Part shown: piece after piece, positions 1-8,937 of the stretch
Numbering within the stretch: the first letter of the stretch is position 1
Layout of the letters: the number at the start of each line of letters is the position of its first letter
From: Xenophilus sp. AP218F
Lineage (GTDB): Bacteria; Pseudomonadota; Gammaproteobacteria; Burkholderiales; Chromobacteriaceae
Assembly (NCBI GenBank): GCA_002213445.1
Contig: NJIE01000023.1
Span: forward strand, 62,001 to 126,000
Length of the DNA: 64,000 nucleotides
Direction: 5' to 3'
Made by a program: the position numbers and the translations under genes
The notes under the pieces: generated by a model
What the model saw: only the letters and a program-made list of their open reading frames with translations
Database searches by the model: none
Told to the model about the DNA's origin: nothing

Positions 1-105
1 TTCTCGGCATCGGTCAAGCGCAAGCCTGTTGGATTGCGACAACACTACAACATTGATACAAACCGCCCAAGAATTCACCGCGCATACGTATTAGAATTAG
101 ACGAT

Positions 106-3100
106 ATGGCTGACTCTAAACTGGATACCCGCGAGTCCGATCAGGATCGGACGCCCGCCCCTCGTCCCCATCGCGTCCGCCGCTGGCTCCTGCGCGCGCT
201 GGCCGGCGTATTTCTGCTCACCGCCCTGTTGTGGACCTTTCTCGGCCTGGCCGCCCCCGGCCTGCTGCGCGACGCCGCCGGCCGCTGGGCGCACGGCATC
301 GGCCGCCAGCTGAGCATGGGAGACATCCGCATCACGCCCTGGAACATGAGCGTCGAGCTCAAGGACGTGAAGCTGGCGGAAGGCGACGGCCAGCCGCTGT
401 TCGCCGCCAAGCGCGTCTTCCTCAACGCCGACCTCCACACCCTGCTGATCGGCCGCTGGCAAGCCGCCGAGTTCACGCTGGACACGCCCCAGCTATGGCT
501 GGAGCGCGACCGCAACGGCCAGTGGAACTGGGCGCGGCTGATCTCCGACGCCGCCGGCCCGCCGCGGCTGGAAGACAGCGCCGGCCCGGAAAAACTGCCG
601 CGGCTGAAGATAGACCAGCTCAACCTGCTCTCCGGCCAGGTGCGCCTCCACGACCGCTATGGCCTGGACGACCGCTTCAAGCTGATGCCGATCCAGCTGC
701 AGCTGACCGACCTGTCCACCCTGCAGGAAAACGGCAGCTATACCCTGCACGCCGAAATGGGCGACGGCGCCCGCTTCGACTGGAAGGGCAGCATGCGGCT
801 GCAACCGCTGCAATCCAGCGGCGAAGCCTCGATGCAGGGCTTGCAGCTGGCGTCGTTCTGGGGCTATGTCCAGCCCTATTTCGCGGTGCCCGACCCCAAA
901 GGCAGCCTGTCCCTCAAAGCGCGCTACCAGTTCGACATGAGCGGCAAAGCGCCGGAGCTGACCGTATCGCCGTTCAGCGCCGAGCTCACCCAGCTGGAGA
1001 TGCAAACCCCGGACGGCGGCAGCCGCCTGGTTTTGCCGGAATTGAAGCTGCAGAACGGCTCGCTGGACCTGGCGCGCTCGGTGCTGCGCATCGGCCAGCT
1101 GGAGCTGAACCACGGCGCGTTAAGCGCCCGCCGCGACGCAGCCGGCAAGGTGGACTGGCTGCGCGCCCTGCCCGCCGCGCCCGCCGCCGCGCCTGCCGGC
1201 GGCAAGCCTTCTCCCTGGCTGGTCAAGGCGGACAACATCCGCCTCAACGACTGGCGCTACCGCTTCCATGATCAGAGCTTCGCCGCGCCCTTGCAGGTGG
1301 ACACCGCGATGCCGCAGTTCGCCACCCGCCTGAGCCTTAGCCCGGACAACGGCCTGGCCTTCGACAACCTCAACCTGTCGCTGGCCGACCTCAAGATCGG
1401 CGACGGCAAGAAAACGCTGCTGGCCTTGTCCCACGCCGACCTGGCCCCGACCCTGATCTCGCTGCAACGCCGCCGCATCGAACCGGGCCGGCTCAATCTG
1501 GCCGGGCTGGACCTGGCGCTGGAGCGCAACCGCCAGGGCGCGCTCAATCTGCAAAGCCAGTTCGCGCCCAGAGCGCCCGCGCCGCGCGCCAAGGCCGGCG
1601 ACGCCGGCAAGCCATGGCAACTGCGTTATCCCTTGGTGCAGCTGCGGGACAGCCAGGTGCGCTGGCTGGACGCCACCCTGCCCAAGCCGGTCTCGCTGGC
1701 GCTCAGCCAGCTGAACGGCGAAGTGCAGGTCGAAAACGACACCCAGCTGCTGCTGAATCTCGACGGCCGGCTGCAAAAAGGCAAACTCGCCCTGGAAATG
1801 GCGATAGACGCCGCCGCCGGCAGCGCCCACGGCAACGTCAAGGCCAACGCCCTGCCGCTTTCGCCGCTGGCGCCCTATCTGCTCAGCGGCACGCCGCTGC
1901 GCTTCGCCGGCGGCGAACTGTCCAGCGAGCTGCAACTGAACGTGGAATCCGCCTCCCGCTGGAAAGCCAGCGGCGGCGTCAAGGTGGCGCAGCTCTCCAT
2001 CATGGAGCCTGGCGAGAAGTTGCCGCTTCTGGGATGGCGCGAACTGAGCCTTGACCGTCTGCAGCTGCAGGGCATGCCCTTGCGCGTTTCGATCCACGAC
2101 GCGCGCGTCACCCGGCCGCAAGCGCGGCTGGTGCTGGACGCCCAGCGCCAGCTCAACTTCCAGCGCCTGTTCGCCAGCCAGGGCGCGGGCAAGGCGCCGG
2201 CCAAGCCCGCCAAGGCCGGGCCGCTGCCGCAAGTGGACGTGCGCGCCATCCACATCCAGGGCGGCGCGGTGGAGTTCGCCGACCACGGCATGAAGCCGGA
2301 TTTCGCCACCCGCATGCACAATCTGCGCGGCAGCATCCAGAACCTGTCCACCAGCGGCCAGCGCGGCAACATCGCGCTGGACGGCGAGGTGGACCAGTAC
2401 GGCGACGTCAAGGTGCGCGGAGCGCTCTCGCCGCTCTCGCCCACCGACAACACCGACATCCGGCTGGCCTTCCGCAATATCGCCCTGAACAGCCTCAACC
2501 CGTATTCGATGAACTTCGCCGGCTGGCAAGTCACCGACGGGCGCTTGTCGATCGACCTGCGCTACCTGCTGGAGCGCCGCCAGCTCAAGGGCGAGAACCG
2601 CATCGTCATCGACTCCATCCAACTGGGCGAGGAGTTGAAGGGCGACCAGGGGCCGCACCTGCCGCTGCGTCTGGCGGTGGCCCTGCTGGAAGACAGCGAC
2701 GGCCGCATCGACCTCGACCTGCCGGTTGCCGGCAGCCTGGACGACCCGCAATTCAGCTACGGCCAGGTGGTGTGGAAAGCCATCGTCAACGTGGTGACCA
2801 AGGTCGTCACCGCCCCGTTCCGCGCGCTGGGCGCGCTGATCGGCGGAGAAGGCTTCGACGACATCCGCTTTGTCGCCGGCGAGGCCAGCGTCACGCCGCC
2901 TGAGCGCGAGAAGCTGGACAAGGTGGCGGCGGTGATGGCCAAACGGCCGCGCATGCAGCTGGAGATCCGCGGCGGCTACAACGCCTCCGTTGACCGCAAG
3001 GAGCTGGCGCGCGCCCAGGTGGACCAGGCGGTGCTGGAAGCCGCCGGCCACAAACCGATGGCCGGCGAACCGCTGCCGACGCTGGACCTGCAGGATCGCA

Positions 3101-3411
3101 AGCTGCAAGGCGCGATGCGCGGCGTCTACGCCCAGCGCATCGGCCGCCTCAAGCTGCTGGGCCATACTCTCAACCCCAACGGTCCCTCCGGCGCGGAGCT
3201 GGCCAAGACGCTGCACGAGGAAATGCTGGCCGCCACGCAGATCGGCGACGCCGATTTGCAGCAGCTGGCGAAAAAACGCGCCGAGAACGCGCGCCGGGCG
3301 ATGCTGCGCGCCGACGCCTCGCTGGCCGACCGCATCGCCGTGGGCGAAGCGGCCAAAGTTTCGGCCGGGCGTGACGGCATTCCGCTGGAGATCAAATTGA
3401 CCAGCAAGTAA
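106..3411 (+). CDS. DUF748 (AsmA-like) domain envelope protein
   Basis: A protein of 1101 aa starting at the ATG MADSKLDT; the frame stays open upstream to a TTG at 34, but that extension lacks protein character. A basic N-terminus leads into one membrane segment at about residues 26-52, followed by a very long beta-rich periplasmic region with the repetitive hydrophobic pattern of AsmA/DUF748 proteins. From about residue 918 the C-terminus resembles the OmpA-like fold (FVAGEASVTPPEREKL). Family members are thought to act in envelope biogenesis or lipid transport as bridges between the membranes; the exact role here is unknown. It stands alone, with nrdJ downstream behind its own promoter region. 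No strong ribosome-binding site is seen, so the start is moderately certain. Confidence 0.85.
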   Translation: MADSKLDTRESDQDRTPAPRPHRVRRWLLRALAGVFLLTALLWTFLGLAAPGLLRDAAGRWAHGIGRQLSMGDIRITPWNMSVELKDVKLAEGDGQPLFAAKRVFLNADLHTLLIGRWQAAEFTLDTPQLWLERDRNGQWNWARLISDAAGPPRLEDSAGPEKLPRLKIDQLNLLSGQVRLHDRYGLDDRFKLMPIQLQLTDLSTLQENGSYTLHAEMGDGARFDWKGSMRLQPLQSSGEASMQGLQLASFWGYVQPYFAVPDPKGSLSLKARYQFDMSGKAPELTVSPFSAELTQLEMQTPDGGSRLVLPELKLQNGSLDLARSVLRIGQLELNHGALSARRDAAGKVDWLRALPAAPAAAPAGGKPSPWLVKADNIRLNDWRYRFHDQSFAAPLQVDTAMPQFATRLSLSPDNGLAFDNLNLSLADLKIGDGKKTLLALSHADLAPTLISLQRRRIEPGRLNLAGLDLALERNRQGALNLQSQFAPRAPAPRAKAGDAGKPWQLRYPLVQLRDSQVRWLDATLPKPVSLALSQLNGEVQVENDTQLLLNLDGRLQKGKLALEMAIDAAAGSAHGNVKANALPLSPLAPYLLSGTPLRFAGGELSSELQLNVESASRWKASGGVKVAQLSIMEPGEKLPLLGWRELSLDRLQLQGMPLRVSIHDARVTRPQARLVLDAQRQLNFQRLFASQGAGKAPAKPAKAGPLPQVDVRAIHIQGGAVEFADHGMKPDFATRMHNLRGSIQNLSTSGQRGNIALDGEVDQYGDVKVRGALSPLSPTDNTDIRLAFRNIALNSLNPYSMNFAGWQVTDGRLSIDLRYLLERRQLKGENRIVIDSIQLGEELKGDQGPHLPLRLAVALLEDSDGRIDLDLPVAGSLDDPQFSYGQVVWKAIVNVVTKVVTAPFRALGALIGGEGFDDIRFVAGEASVTPPEREKLDKVAAVMAKRPRMQLEIRGGYNASVDRKELARAQVDQAVLEAAGHKPMAGEPLPTLDLQDRKLQGAMRGVYAQRIGRLKLLGHTLNPNGPSGAELAKTLHEEMLAATQIGDADLQQLAKKRAENARRAMLRADASLADRIAVGEAAKVSAGRDGIPLEIKLTSK

Positions 3412-3429
3412 CGCCGCTGGCATGAGCTT

Positions 3430-3460
3430 GTCGCCGGGTTTGCGGGTATAATCCGGCGAC
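3430..3460 (+). other. Inverted repeat enclosing a TATAAT hexamer
   Basis: GTCGCCGG (3430-3437) is complementary to CCGGCGAC (3453-3460). The loop carries a perfect TATAAT at 3447-3452. There is no T-run, so this is a poor terminator. The hexamer could be a -10 element for nrdJ, but I find no good -35 at 16-18 bp. Confidence 0.3.
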
Positions 3461-3512
3461 ACCCCCACCCTTGAGCCCGGATGCGGCGCTTGAGACACAT
3501 ACTTCAACGGCG

Positions 3513-3559
3513 TAACTACATATAGTGGAGTACGCCGTTATTATTTCCAGATATTGGGA
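3513..3559 (+). promoter_or_regulatory. Pair of NrdR boxes upstream of nrdJ
   Basis: Two imperfect copies of the 16-bp NrdR consensus (acaCwAtATATwGtgt) lie at 3513-3528 (TAACTACATATAGTGG) and 3544-3559 (TTTCCAGATATTGGGA). They start 31 bp apart, the three-helical-turn spacing usual for NrdR pairs. A possible -10 (TATTAT, 3539-3544) lies between them, so bound NrdR would block the promoter. NrdR is the (d)ATP-sensing repressor of ribonucleotide reductase genes. The second box is the weaker match. Confidence 0.65.
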
Positions 3560-3627
3560 AGCCATTGTCAAGCGGCGCCGGCTGCGCCATGGGCGCGCCG
3601 CCTTCTCGACAATGGCTTTCCGTTTTT
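3557..3627 (+). promoter_or_regulatory. Terminator-like hairpin in the nrdJ leader
   Basis: GGAAGCCATTGTC (3557-3569) pairs with GACAATGGCTTTCC (3608-3621). The inner stem continues as AAG-CGGCGC against GCGCCG-CCTT with one bulge. The 3' arm is followed by GTTTTT (3622-3627). This long stem ends 28 nt before the nrdJ ATG and begins inside the second NrdR box. It has the form of an intrinsic terminator and may act as an attenuator. I see no cobalamin-riboswitch B12 box. Confidence 0.5.
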
Positions 3628-3654
3628 GCCGGACTCAGCAATAAGGACGCCCCC

Positions 3655-6516
3655 ATGAAGCAGGACAACATCACCGCCATGGTCGAGCAGGACATCTCGC
3701 GCGAGGTGCTGCTGGAAAAATACGCCAAGAACGGCGAACAAAGCGTCAGCGAAGTGCGCCAGCGCGTGGCCCGCGCCCTCGCCGCCCAGGAAAAAGACCC
3801 GGAACGCTTCGCGCCGCTGTTCTTCGACGCGCTGGACAACGGCTTCATCCCCGGCGGCCGCATCAACTCCGCCGCCGGCACCGACCTGTCCGCCACGCTG
3901 ATCAACTGCTTCGTGCAACCGGTGGGCGATTCGGTTTCCGTCGCCGAAAACGGCAAGGCAGGCATTTACGAAGCGCTGCTGCAAGCCGCGGAAACCATGC
4001 GCCGCGGCGGCGGCGTCGGTTACAACTTCTCGCGCATCCGCCCCAAGGGCGCTCGCGTCAAGGGCACCAACAGCCGCGCCTCCGGTCCGGTATCGTACAT
4101 GCGTGTCTTCGACCGCAGCTGCGAAACCGTGGAATCCGCCGGCGCGCGCCGCGGCGCGCAGATGGGCGTGCTGGACGTGTCGCATCCGGACATCGAGGAA
4201 TTCATCCACGCCAAGGACCACGGCGACCTGAAGAACTTCAACATCTCGGTCGGCGTATCCGACGCCTTCATGCAGGCGGTGGACAGCGACGGCGAGTGGC
4301 AGCTGACCCACGCGGTGGCGCCGGCCAGCGACGCCTTCGCCGACAGCTTCCAGCGCGAGGACGGGCTGTGGGTGTACCGCACCGTGCGCGCCCGCGAGCT
4401 GTGGAACCAGATCATGGAATCCACCTACGACCACGCCGAGCCCGGCGTGCTGTTCATGTCCAAGATCAATCAGGACAACAACCTGTCGTACTGCGAAACG
4501 ATCGAATCCACCAACCCCTGCGGCGAGCAGCCGCTGCCGGATTACGGTTGCTGCGACCTGGGCTCGATCAATCTGACCAAATACGTGCGCCAGCCGTTCG
4601 GCGACAAGCCCTCGTTCGACTTCAAGGCCTTTGAAAAAGTGGTGCGCATGTCGGTGCGGATGCTGGACAACGTGCTCGACCTCACCGTCTGGCCGCTCAA
4701 GCAGCAGGAAAACGAAGCCCAGAGCAAACGCCGCGTAGGCCTTGGCTTCACCGGCCTCGGCGACGCGCTGATCATGCTGAAGATCCGCTACGACAGCGAA
4801 GAAGGCCGCCGTTTCGCCGCCCGCATCTCGGAAACCATGCGCGACGCCGCCTACGACGCCTCGGTAGACCTCGCCATCGAGAAAGGCCCGTTCCCGCTGT
4901 TCGACGCCGAGCAGTACCTGGCCGCGCCGCACTGCGCCAGCCGCCTGCCGGACGCCATCCAGGCGCGCATCCGGAAGCACGGCATCCGCAACTCGCACCT
5001 GCTGTCGATCGCGCCCACCGGCACCATCTCGCTGGCCTTCGCCGACAACGCCTCCAACGGCATCGAGCCGCCGTTCAGCTGGTTCTATACCCGCAAGAAG
5101 CGCATGGCCGACGGCAGCCAGCAGGAATACCTGGTGGAAGACCATGCCTACCGCGTCTGGCGCATGCAGGGCGGCGACGTCTCCCAGTTGCCGGATTACT
5201 TCGTCTCGGCGCTGGAAATGAGCGCGCTGGACCACATGCGCATGGTGGCCGCGGTGGCCCCCTTCATCGACACCGCGATCTCCAAGACCGTCAACGTGCC
5301 GGCCGACTACCCGTTCGCCGACTTTGAAAGCCTGTATCTGGAAGCCTGGCGCAACGGTCTTAAGGGCATCACCACCTACCGCCCGAACAATGTGCTGGGC
5401 TCGGTGCTGTCCATCGGCCCGGCCCCCAGCGCCAGCGCGCCGCAAGACCTGTCCGGCAGCGGCGACGGCGACCCGGATCGCCGCGTCACGCTCAACACCG
5501 CGCCGACGCCGGCGCTCTCCAGCCTGAAGTGGCCGGGCCGCCCCAAGCTGAAGGAAGGCAACCCGTCGTGGACCTATATGGTGGAGGGCGCCGCCGGCGA
5601 CTTCGCCGTGGTGGTCGGCCACGTGGACAACGGCCGCGCCGCGCCGTTCGAATGCTGGGTCAACGCCGCCGAAGAGCAGCGCGGCCTGTCGGCCATCGCC
5701 AAGACGCTGTCCATGGACATGCGCTGCCGCGACCGCGCCTGGCTCGCCGCCAAGCTGGACGCGCTCTCCCGCACCAACGGCGACAAGCGCTACGCCTTCG
5801 AACTCGGCGACAAGACCGTGTACGCCACCTCCGCCGCCGGCGCGCTGGCGCAAGTGGTGCGCCACCGCGTCGAACAGCTGGGCGCGCTGCAGCTGGACGC
5901 CGGCGAAGCCACGCCGGTGATGGACGCGCTGTTCGCCCGCAAGGAGCCGAAATCCGGCACCGACGGCACCATGAGCTGGTCGGTGGACGTGGTCAACCCG
6001 CAAACCGGCGACGACTTCGTGCTGTTCGTCAAGGAGCTGGTGCTGCCCAACGGCCAGCGCCGCCCGTATTCGGCCTGGCTGGCCGGCGGTTATCCGCGCG
6101 AGCTGGACGGCCTGTGCAAGATGCTGTCCCTCGACATGCGGGTGATCGACCCGGCCTGGATCGGCATGAAGCTGCGCAAGCTGCTGACCTACGCCGAGCC
6201 GCAAGGCGACTTCTTCGCCCGCATTCCGGGCATGGAGAAATCGCAAAGCTGGCCGTCCACCGTCGCCTACATGGCGCGTCTGATCATCCACCGCTACGCG
6301 ATGCTGGGCGTGCTGACCGAAGAAGGCGTGCCGGTGGAGGACATGGGCGTGATGGTGCCGGAGCAGAGCGATCTGTTCAGCGACGACGACGGCCTGGCCG
6401 CGCCGCTGAAGCAGGTGGCGGGCAAACCCTGCCCGGAATGCGGCAACCACGCGCTGATCAAGAAGGACGGCTGCGAGTTCTGCACCGCCTGCGGCCACGT
6501 CGGCGCTTGCGGCTGA
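3655..6516 (+). CDS. nrdJ: Adenosylcobalamin-dependent ribonucleotide reductase (class II)
   Basis: A 953-aa enzyme reducing ribonucleotides to deoxyribonucleotides with B12 as radical source. The start is the ATG after AAGGAC; the upstream in-frame extension is leader. Catalytic-core signatures are [20 protein letters not shown] near residue 287 and [10 protein letters not shown] near 450. The C-terminal part holds two related segments at about 638-705 and 772-845, each ending in a LSMDMR/LSLDMR-type block, resembling TSCPD-type domains. The tail (from about 925) is a CPECG...CTACG zinc ribbon with a last Cys-Gly, which likely carries the redox cysteines that re-reduce the active site. NrdR boxes and a hairpin precede it; a terminator follows. 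No nrdA/nrdB partner lies in the window. Confidence 0.95.
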   Translation: MKQDNITAMVEQDISREVLLEKYAKNGEQSVSEVRQRVARALAAQEKDPERFAPLFFDALDNGFIPGGRINSAAGTDLSATLINCFVQPVGDSVSVAENGKAGIYEALLQAAETMRRGGGVGYNFSRIRPKGARVKGTNSRASGPVSYMRVFDRSCETVESAGARRGAQMGVLDVSHPDIEEFIHAKDHGDLKNFNISVGVSDAFMQAVDSDGEWQLTHAVAPASDAFADSFQREDGLWVYRTVRARELWNQIMESTYDHAEPGVLFMSKINQDNNLSYCETIESTNPCGEQPLPDYGCCDLGSINLTKYVRQPFGDKPSFDFKAFEKVVRMSVRMLDNVLDLTVWPLKQQENEAQSKRRVGLGFTGLGDALIMLKIRYDSEEGRRFAARISETMRDAAYDASVDLAIEKGPFPLFDAEQYLAAPHCASRLPDAIQARIRKHGIRNSHLLSIAPTGTISLAFADNASNGIEPPFSWFYTRKKRMADGSQQEYLVEDHAYRVWRMQGGDVSQLPDYFVSALEMSALDHMRMVAAVAPFIDTAISKTVNVPADYPFADFESLYLEAWRNGLKGITTYRPNNVLGSVLSIGPAPSASAPQDLSGSGDGDPDRRVTLNTAPTPALSSLKWPGRPKLKEGNPSWTYMVEGAAGDFAVVVGHVDNGRAAPFECWVNAAEEQRGLSAIAKTLSMDMRCRDRAWLAAKLDALSRTNGDKRYAFELGDKTVYATSAAGALAQVVRHRVEQLGALQLDAGEATPVMDALFARKEPKSGTDGTMSWSVDVVNPQTGDDFVLFVKELVLPNGQRRPYSAWLAGGYPRELDGLCKMLSLDMRVIDPAWIGMKLRKLLTYAEPQGDFFARIPGMEKSQSWPSTVAYMARLIIHRYAMLGVLTEEGVPVEDMGVMVPEQSDLFSDDDGLAAPLKQVAGKPCPECGNHALIKKDGCEFCTACGHVGACG

Positions 6517-6533
6517 CGCCGTCCCGCCCGCGC

Positions 6534-6568
6534 AGCCCCGCCCTCGCAAGACGGCGGGGCTTTTTTGT
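6534..6568 (+). terminator. Intrinsic terminator of nrdJ
   Basis: AGCCCCGCC pairs with GGCGGGGCT across a 10-nt loop, followed directly by a T6 run. It lies 18 bp after the nrdJ stop. Confidence 0.85.
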
Positions 6569-6762
6569 TTCGCCGGGCCAAGCCGCCGGGAAAACATGAT
6601 CTGGTTCAAGCTTTTAGCCGATTTCCCGCCGCGGGGCGGGATAAGGACTTATTGCAATTAAAGAGCATAAACAACGCGACTCCGCCTTGTTATAACCGTG
6701 CGCAGAGCTTAGGAGGGCGATTGCCCCCTGCCTCGCTCGTTACCAATAAGAGGAGTAATCGC

Positions 6763-8112
6763 ATGAGTGTAGAGTCGAGATCCGAAGCCGCGCTGGCCGC
6801 CGGGCCGCGCCGTTCGCTGAAGGAAACCTGGTGGCACATCCTGGACACCTACAAGGTGGGGGTGATCCCGCTGCCGCTGTTCATTCTGGCCGGCGCGCTG
6901 ATCGGCCTGGATTGCCTGAACGGCAAATTGCCGTCCGACATCGTGGTGATGGTGGCCACGCTGGCCTTCTTCGGCTTCGCCTGCGGCGAATTCGGCAAGC
7001 GCATTCCCGTTCTGGGCAAGATGGGCGCGGCCGCCATCTGCGCCACCTTCATCCCCTCCGCGCTGGTCTATTACAACCTGCTGCCCCAGGAAGTGGTCTC
7101 CGCCACCACCAAGTTCTACAAGAGCACCAACATCCTCTACCTGTACATCTGCTGCATCATCGTCGGCAGCATCATGAGCATGGATCGCCGCACCCTGATC
7201 CAGGGTTTCGTGCGCATCTTCGTGCCCATGCTGTGCGGGGAGATCGCCGGCATGCTGGTGGGCACCGCCGTCGGCTCGCTGCTGGGACTGGGCGCGTTCC
7301 ACACCTTCTTCTTCCTGGTGCTGCCCATCATGGCCGGCGGCGTGGGCGAAGGCGCGATTCCGCTGTCCATCGGCTACGGCAGCCTGTTCCACGTCGAGCA
7401 GGGCGTGATGCTGGGCCGCATCCTGCCCATCGTGATGCTGGGCAGCCTGACCGCCATCTTCCTCGCCGGCATCCTCAATCGCATCGGCAAGCGCCATCCG
7501 CAGCTGACCGGCAACGGCAAGCTGATGCCGGGCGGCGAAGAACAGGAAGTGGGCCAGCTGCAAACCGCCGCCAGCGGCAAGATCGACCCCACCTCGCTGG
7601 CTGCCGCCGCGCTGATGGCCATCCTGTTGTACATGGTGGGCATGCTCGGCCACAAGCTGATCGGCCTGCCCGCGCCGGTGGGGATGCTGTTCGCCGCCGT
7701 CGTCGTCAAGCTGACCCACGGTGCGTCGCCGCGGCTGCTGGAAGGCTCGCAAGTGGTGTACAAGTTCTTCCAGACCTCGGTGACCTACCCCATCCTGTTC
7801 GCCGTCGGCGTCGCCATCACGCCCTGGGACGAACTGATCGCCGCCTTCACGCTGGTCAACCTGGCGGTCATCGTCAGCACCGTCGTCACACTGGTGGCCA
7901 CCGGTTTCTTCGTCGGCAAGCGCATGGGCATGCACCCCATCGACGTGGCCGTGGTCTCCTGCTGCCAGAGCGGCCAGGGCGGCACCGGCGACGTGGCCAT
8001 CCTCACCTCGGCCGAGCGCATGGAGCTGATGCCCTTCGCCCAGATCGCCACCCGCATCGGCGGCGCCATCAACGTGTCGCTGGCCTTGCTGTTCCTCAAC
8101 AGCTGGTTGTGA
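6763..8112 (+). CDS. 2-hydroxycarboxylate:Na+ symporter (2HCT family, CitS/MaeN-like)
   Basis: A 449-aa polytopic inner-membrane protein starting MSVESRSEA after a clear AAGAGGAG site. The long upstream in-frame extension is rejected because it lacks a ribosome-binding site. Family features are a cytosolic N-terminal stretch, many hydrophobic helices, the GGVGEGAIPLS segment near residue 200 and the SCCQSGQGGTGDVAIL segment near 400, corresponding to the two conserved re-entrant GG motifs of citrate/malate carriers. It should import citrate, malate or a related hydroxy acid with sodium. No sensor kinase/regulator pair or citrate lyase gene lies nearby, so the substrate cannot be set from context. 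Confidence 0.9.
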   Translation: MSVESRSEAALAAGPRRSLKETWWHILDTYKVGVIPLPLFILAGALIGLDCLNGKLPSDIVVMVATLAFFGFACGEFGKRIPVLGKMGAAAICATFIPSALVYYNLLPQEVVSATTKFYKSTNILYLYICCIIVGSIMSMDRRTLIQGFVRIFVPMLCGEIAGMLVGTAVGSLLGLGAFHTFFFLVLPIMAGGVGEGAIPLSIGYGSLFHVEQGVMLGRILPIVMLGSLTAIFLAGILNRIGKRHPQLTGNGKLMPGGEEQEVGQLQTAASGKIDPTSLAAAALMAILLYMVGMLGHKLIGLPAPVGMLFAAVVVKLTHGASPRLLEGSQVVYKFFQTSVTYPILFAVGVAITPWDELIAAFTLVNLAVIVSTVVTLVATGFFVGKRMGMHPIDVAVVSCCQSGQGGTGDVAILTSAERMELMPFAQIATRIGGAINVSLALLFLNSWL

Positions 8113-8137
8113 TTTCCCCGCGACAGGCTTGAACGAC

Positions 8138-8165
8138 GGGACGGCTTGCGCCGTCCTGTTTGCAT
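8138..8165 (+). terminator. Terminator of the 2HCT transporter gene
   Basis: GGACGGC (8139-8145), loop TTGC, GCCGTCC (8150-8156), then TGTTTGCATTT. A short stem with an imperfect T-rich tail. Confidence 0.65.
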
Positions 8166-8169
8166 TTGG

Positions 8170-8322
8170 AGACAGTGCGGACAAATCCGGCTCGCAATTT
8201 CCGGCAACTGTTCTAGGCTAAACAGAGGGTTAGCTGACATCCCGGTTGCGCCGACCCTTTGCACAGCAAGCTGTTTCTTCTTGGAGCGTAGCGGTTCCCC
8301 CTTGCCGCACGCTCCTTTTTTT
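8170..8322 (+). ncRNA. Possible small RNA or leader attenuator ending in a strong hairpin
   Basis: The 3' end is a strong intrinsic terminator: GGAGCGT-a-GCGG (8283-8294) pairs with CCGC-ACGCTCC (8305-8315) and is followed by T7 (8316-8322). It lies after the preceding gene's own terminator and 84 nt before the glutathione peroxidase ATG. Upstream are a small CTGTT/AACAG hairpin near 8210-8227 and a GGGT/ACCC pairing. No convincing protein is encoded in any frame. The terminator is well supported; the 5' end is a guess, since no consensus promoter is visible. It could be a free sRNA or an attenuated 5' leader. Confidence 0.35.
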
Positions 8323-8405
8323 GCCTGCCGTTTCCGCCCCCCGCCGCCGTTGCCAAGCGCCGGCCTTGTTGTCATCATCGGCCTTTGCCCATCCCGGTTG
8401 CCTCC

Positions 8406-8891
8406 ATGAGCACTCTCTACGACTTCCGTTACCGCGCCCTGAACGGCGAGGAGCGCGCGCTGGCCGAGCATCGCGGCAAAGCGCTGCTCATCGTCAACAC
8501 CGCCAGCCGCTGCGGCTTCACCGGCCAGTACGCGGCGCTGGAGGCGCTGCATCGCCGCTATCAGGCGCAGGGGCTGGTGATCATCGGTTTCCCCTGCAAC
8601 CAGTTCGGTCGCCAGGAACCGGACGACGCCGCCGCCATCGGCGCGTTTTGCCGGAAGAATTACGGCGTCGGCTTCGCCATGGCCGACAAGGTGGACGTCA
8701 ACGGACCCAACGCCCACCCCCTATGGCGCTACCTGTGCCAGCAACAACCCGGCCTGTTCGGCAGCGCCCGCATCAAGTGGAATTTCACCAAATTCCTGAT
8801 CGGCCGCGACGGGCGGATCGCCTCGCGTCACGCGCCGCTGATCGGGCCCGAACGGCTGTCCGGCCGCATCGAAACCCTGCTGGCGGAATGA
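8406..8891 (+). CDS. Glutathione peroxidase (cysteine type)
   Basis: A 161-aa thioredoxin-fold peroxidase starting MSTLYDFRYR. Catalytic Cys36 lies in the family motif NTASRCGFTGQY, where animal enzymes carry selenocysteine. FPCNQFGRQEP and WNFTKFLIGRDG supply the other conserved Gln/Trp/Asn elements. It reduces hydroperoxides, in bacteria often with thioredoxin rather than glutathione. It is single and flanked by terminators on both sides; the hairpin at 8283-8322 in front could limit its transcription. The length is typical for bacterial BtuE/Gpo proteins. Confidence 0.95.
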   Translation: MSTLYDFRYRALNGEERALAEHRGKALLIVNTASRCGFTGQYAALEALHRRYQAQGLVIIGFPCNQFGRQEPDDAAAIGAFCRKNYGVGFAMADKVDVNGPNAHPLWRYLCQQQPGLFGSARIKWNFTKFLIGRDGRIASRHAPLIGPERLSGRIETLLAE

Positions 8892-8893
8892 AA

Positions 8894-8917
8894 ACGGCCC
8901 CGCCTGTGCGGGGCCGT
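8894..8917. terminator. Bidirectional hairpin between gpo and the dipeptidase gene
   Basis: ACGGCCCCGC, loop CTGT, GCGGGGCCGT: a perfect 10-bp stem between two convergent genes. T-runs are weak on both sides. Confidence 0.7.
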
Positions 8918-8937
8918 CGCGCCTTCTCGCGCCGGGT

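Noticed and set aside
1120-3507. Long open frame (795 codons) on the minus strand opposite the DUF748 gene
   Set aside because: Shadow of GC-rich coding sequence: low-complexity His/Gln/Arg composition, no domain, and the plus-strand gene has clear AsmA-like features.
3426-3654. Cobalamin riboswitch in the nrdJ leader
   Set aside because: No B12-box (GCCAGGAGACC-like) or expected core helices; the leader is a simple long hairpin.
3568-6609. 1013-codon minus-strand frame opposite nrdJ
   Set aside because: Antisense artefact of third-position GC; composition is His/Val/Gln/Arg-rich without any recognisable motif.
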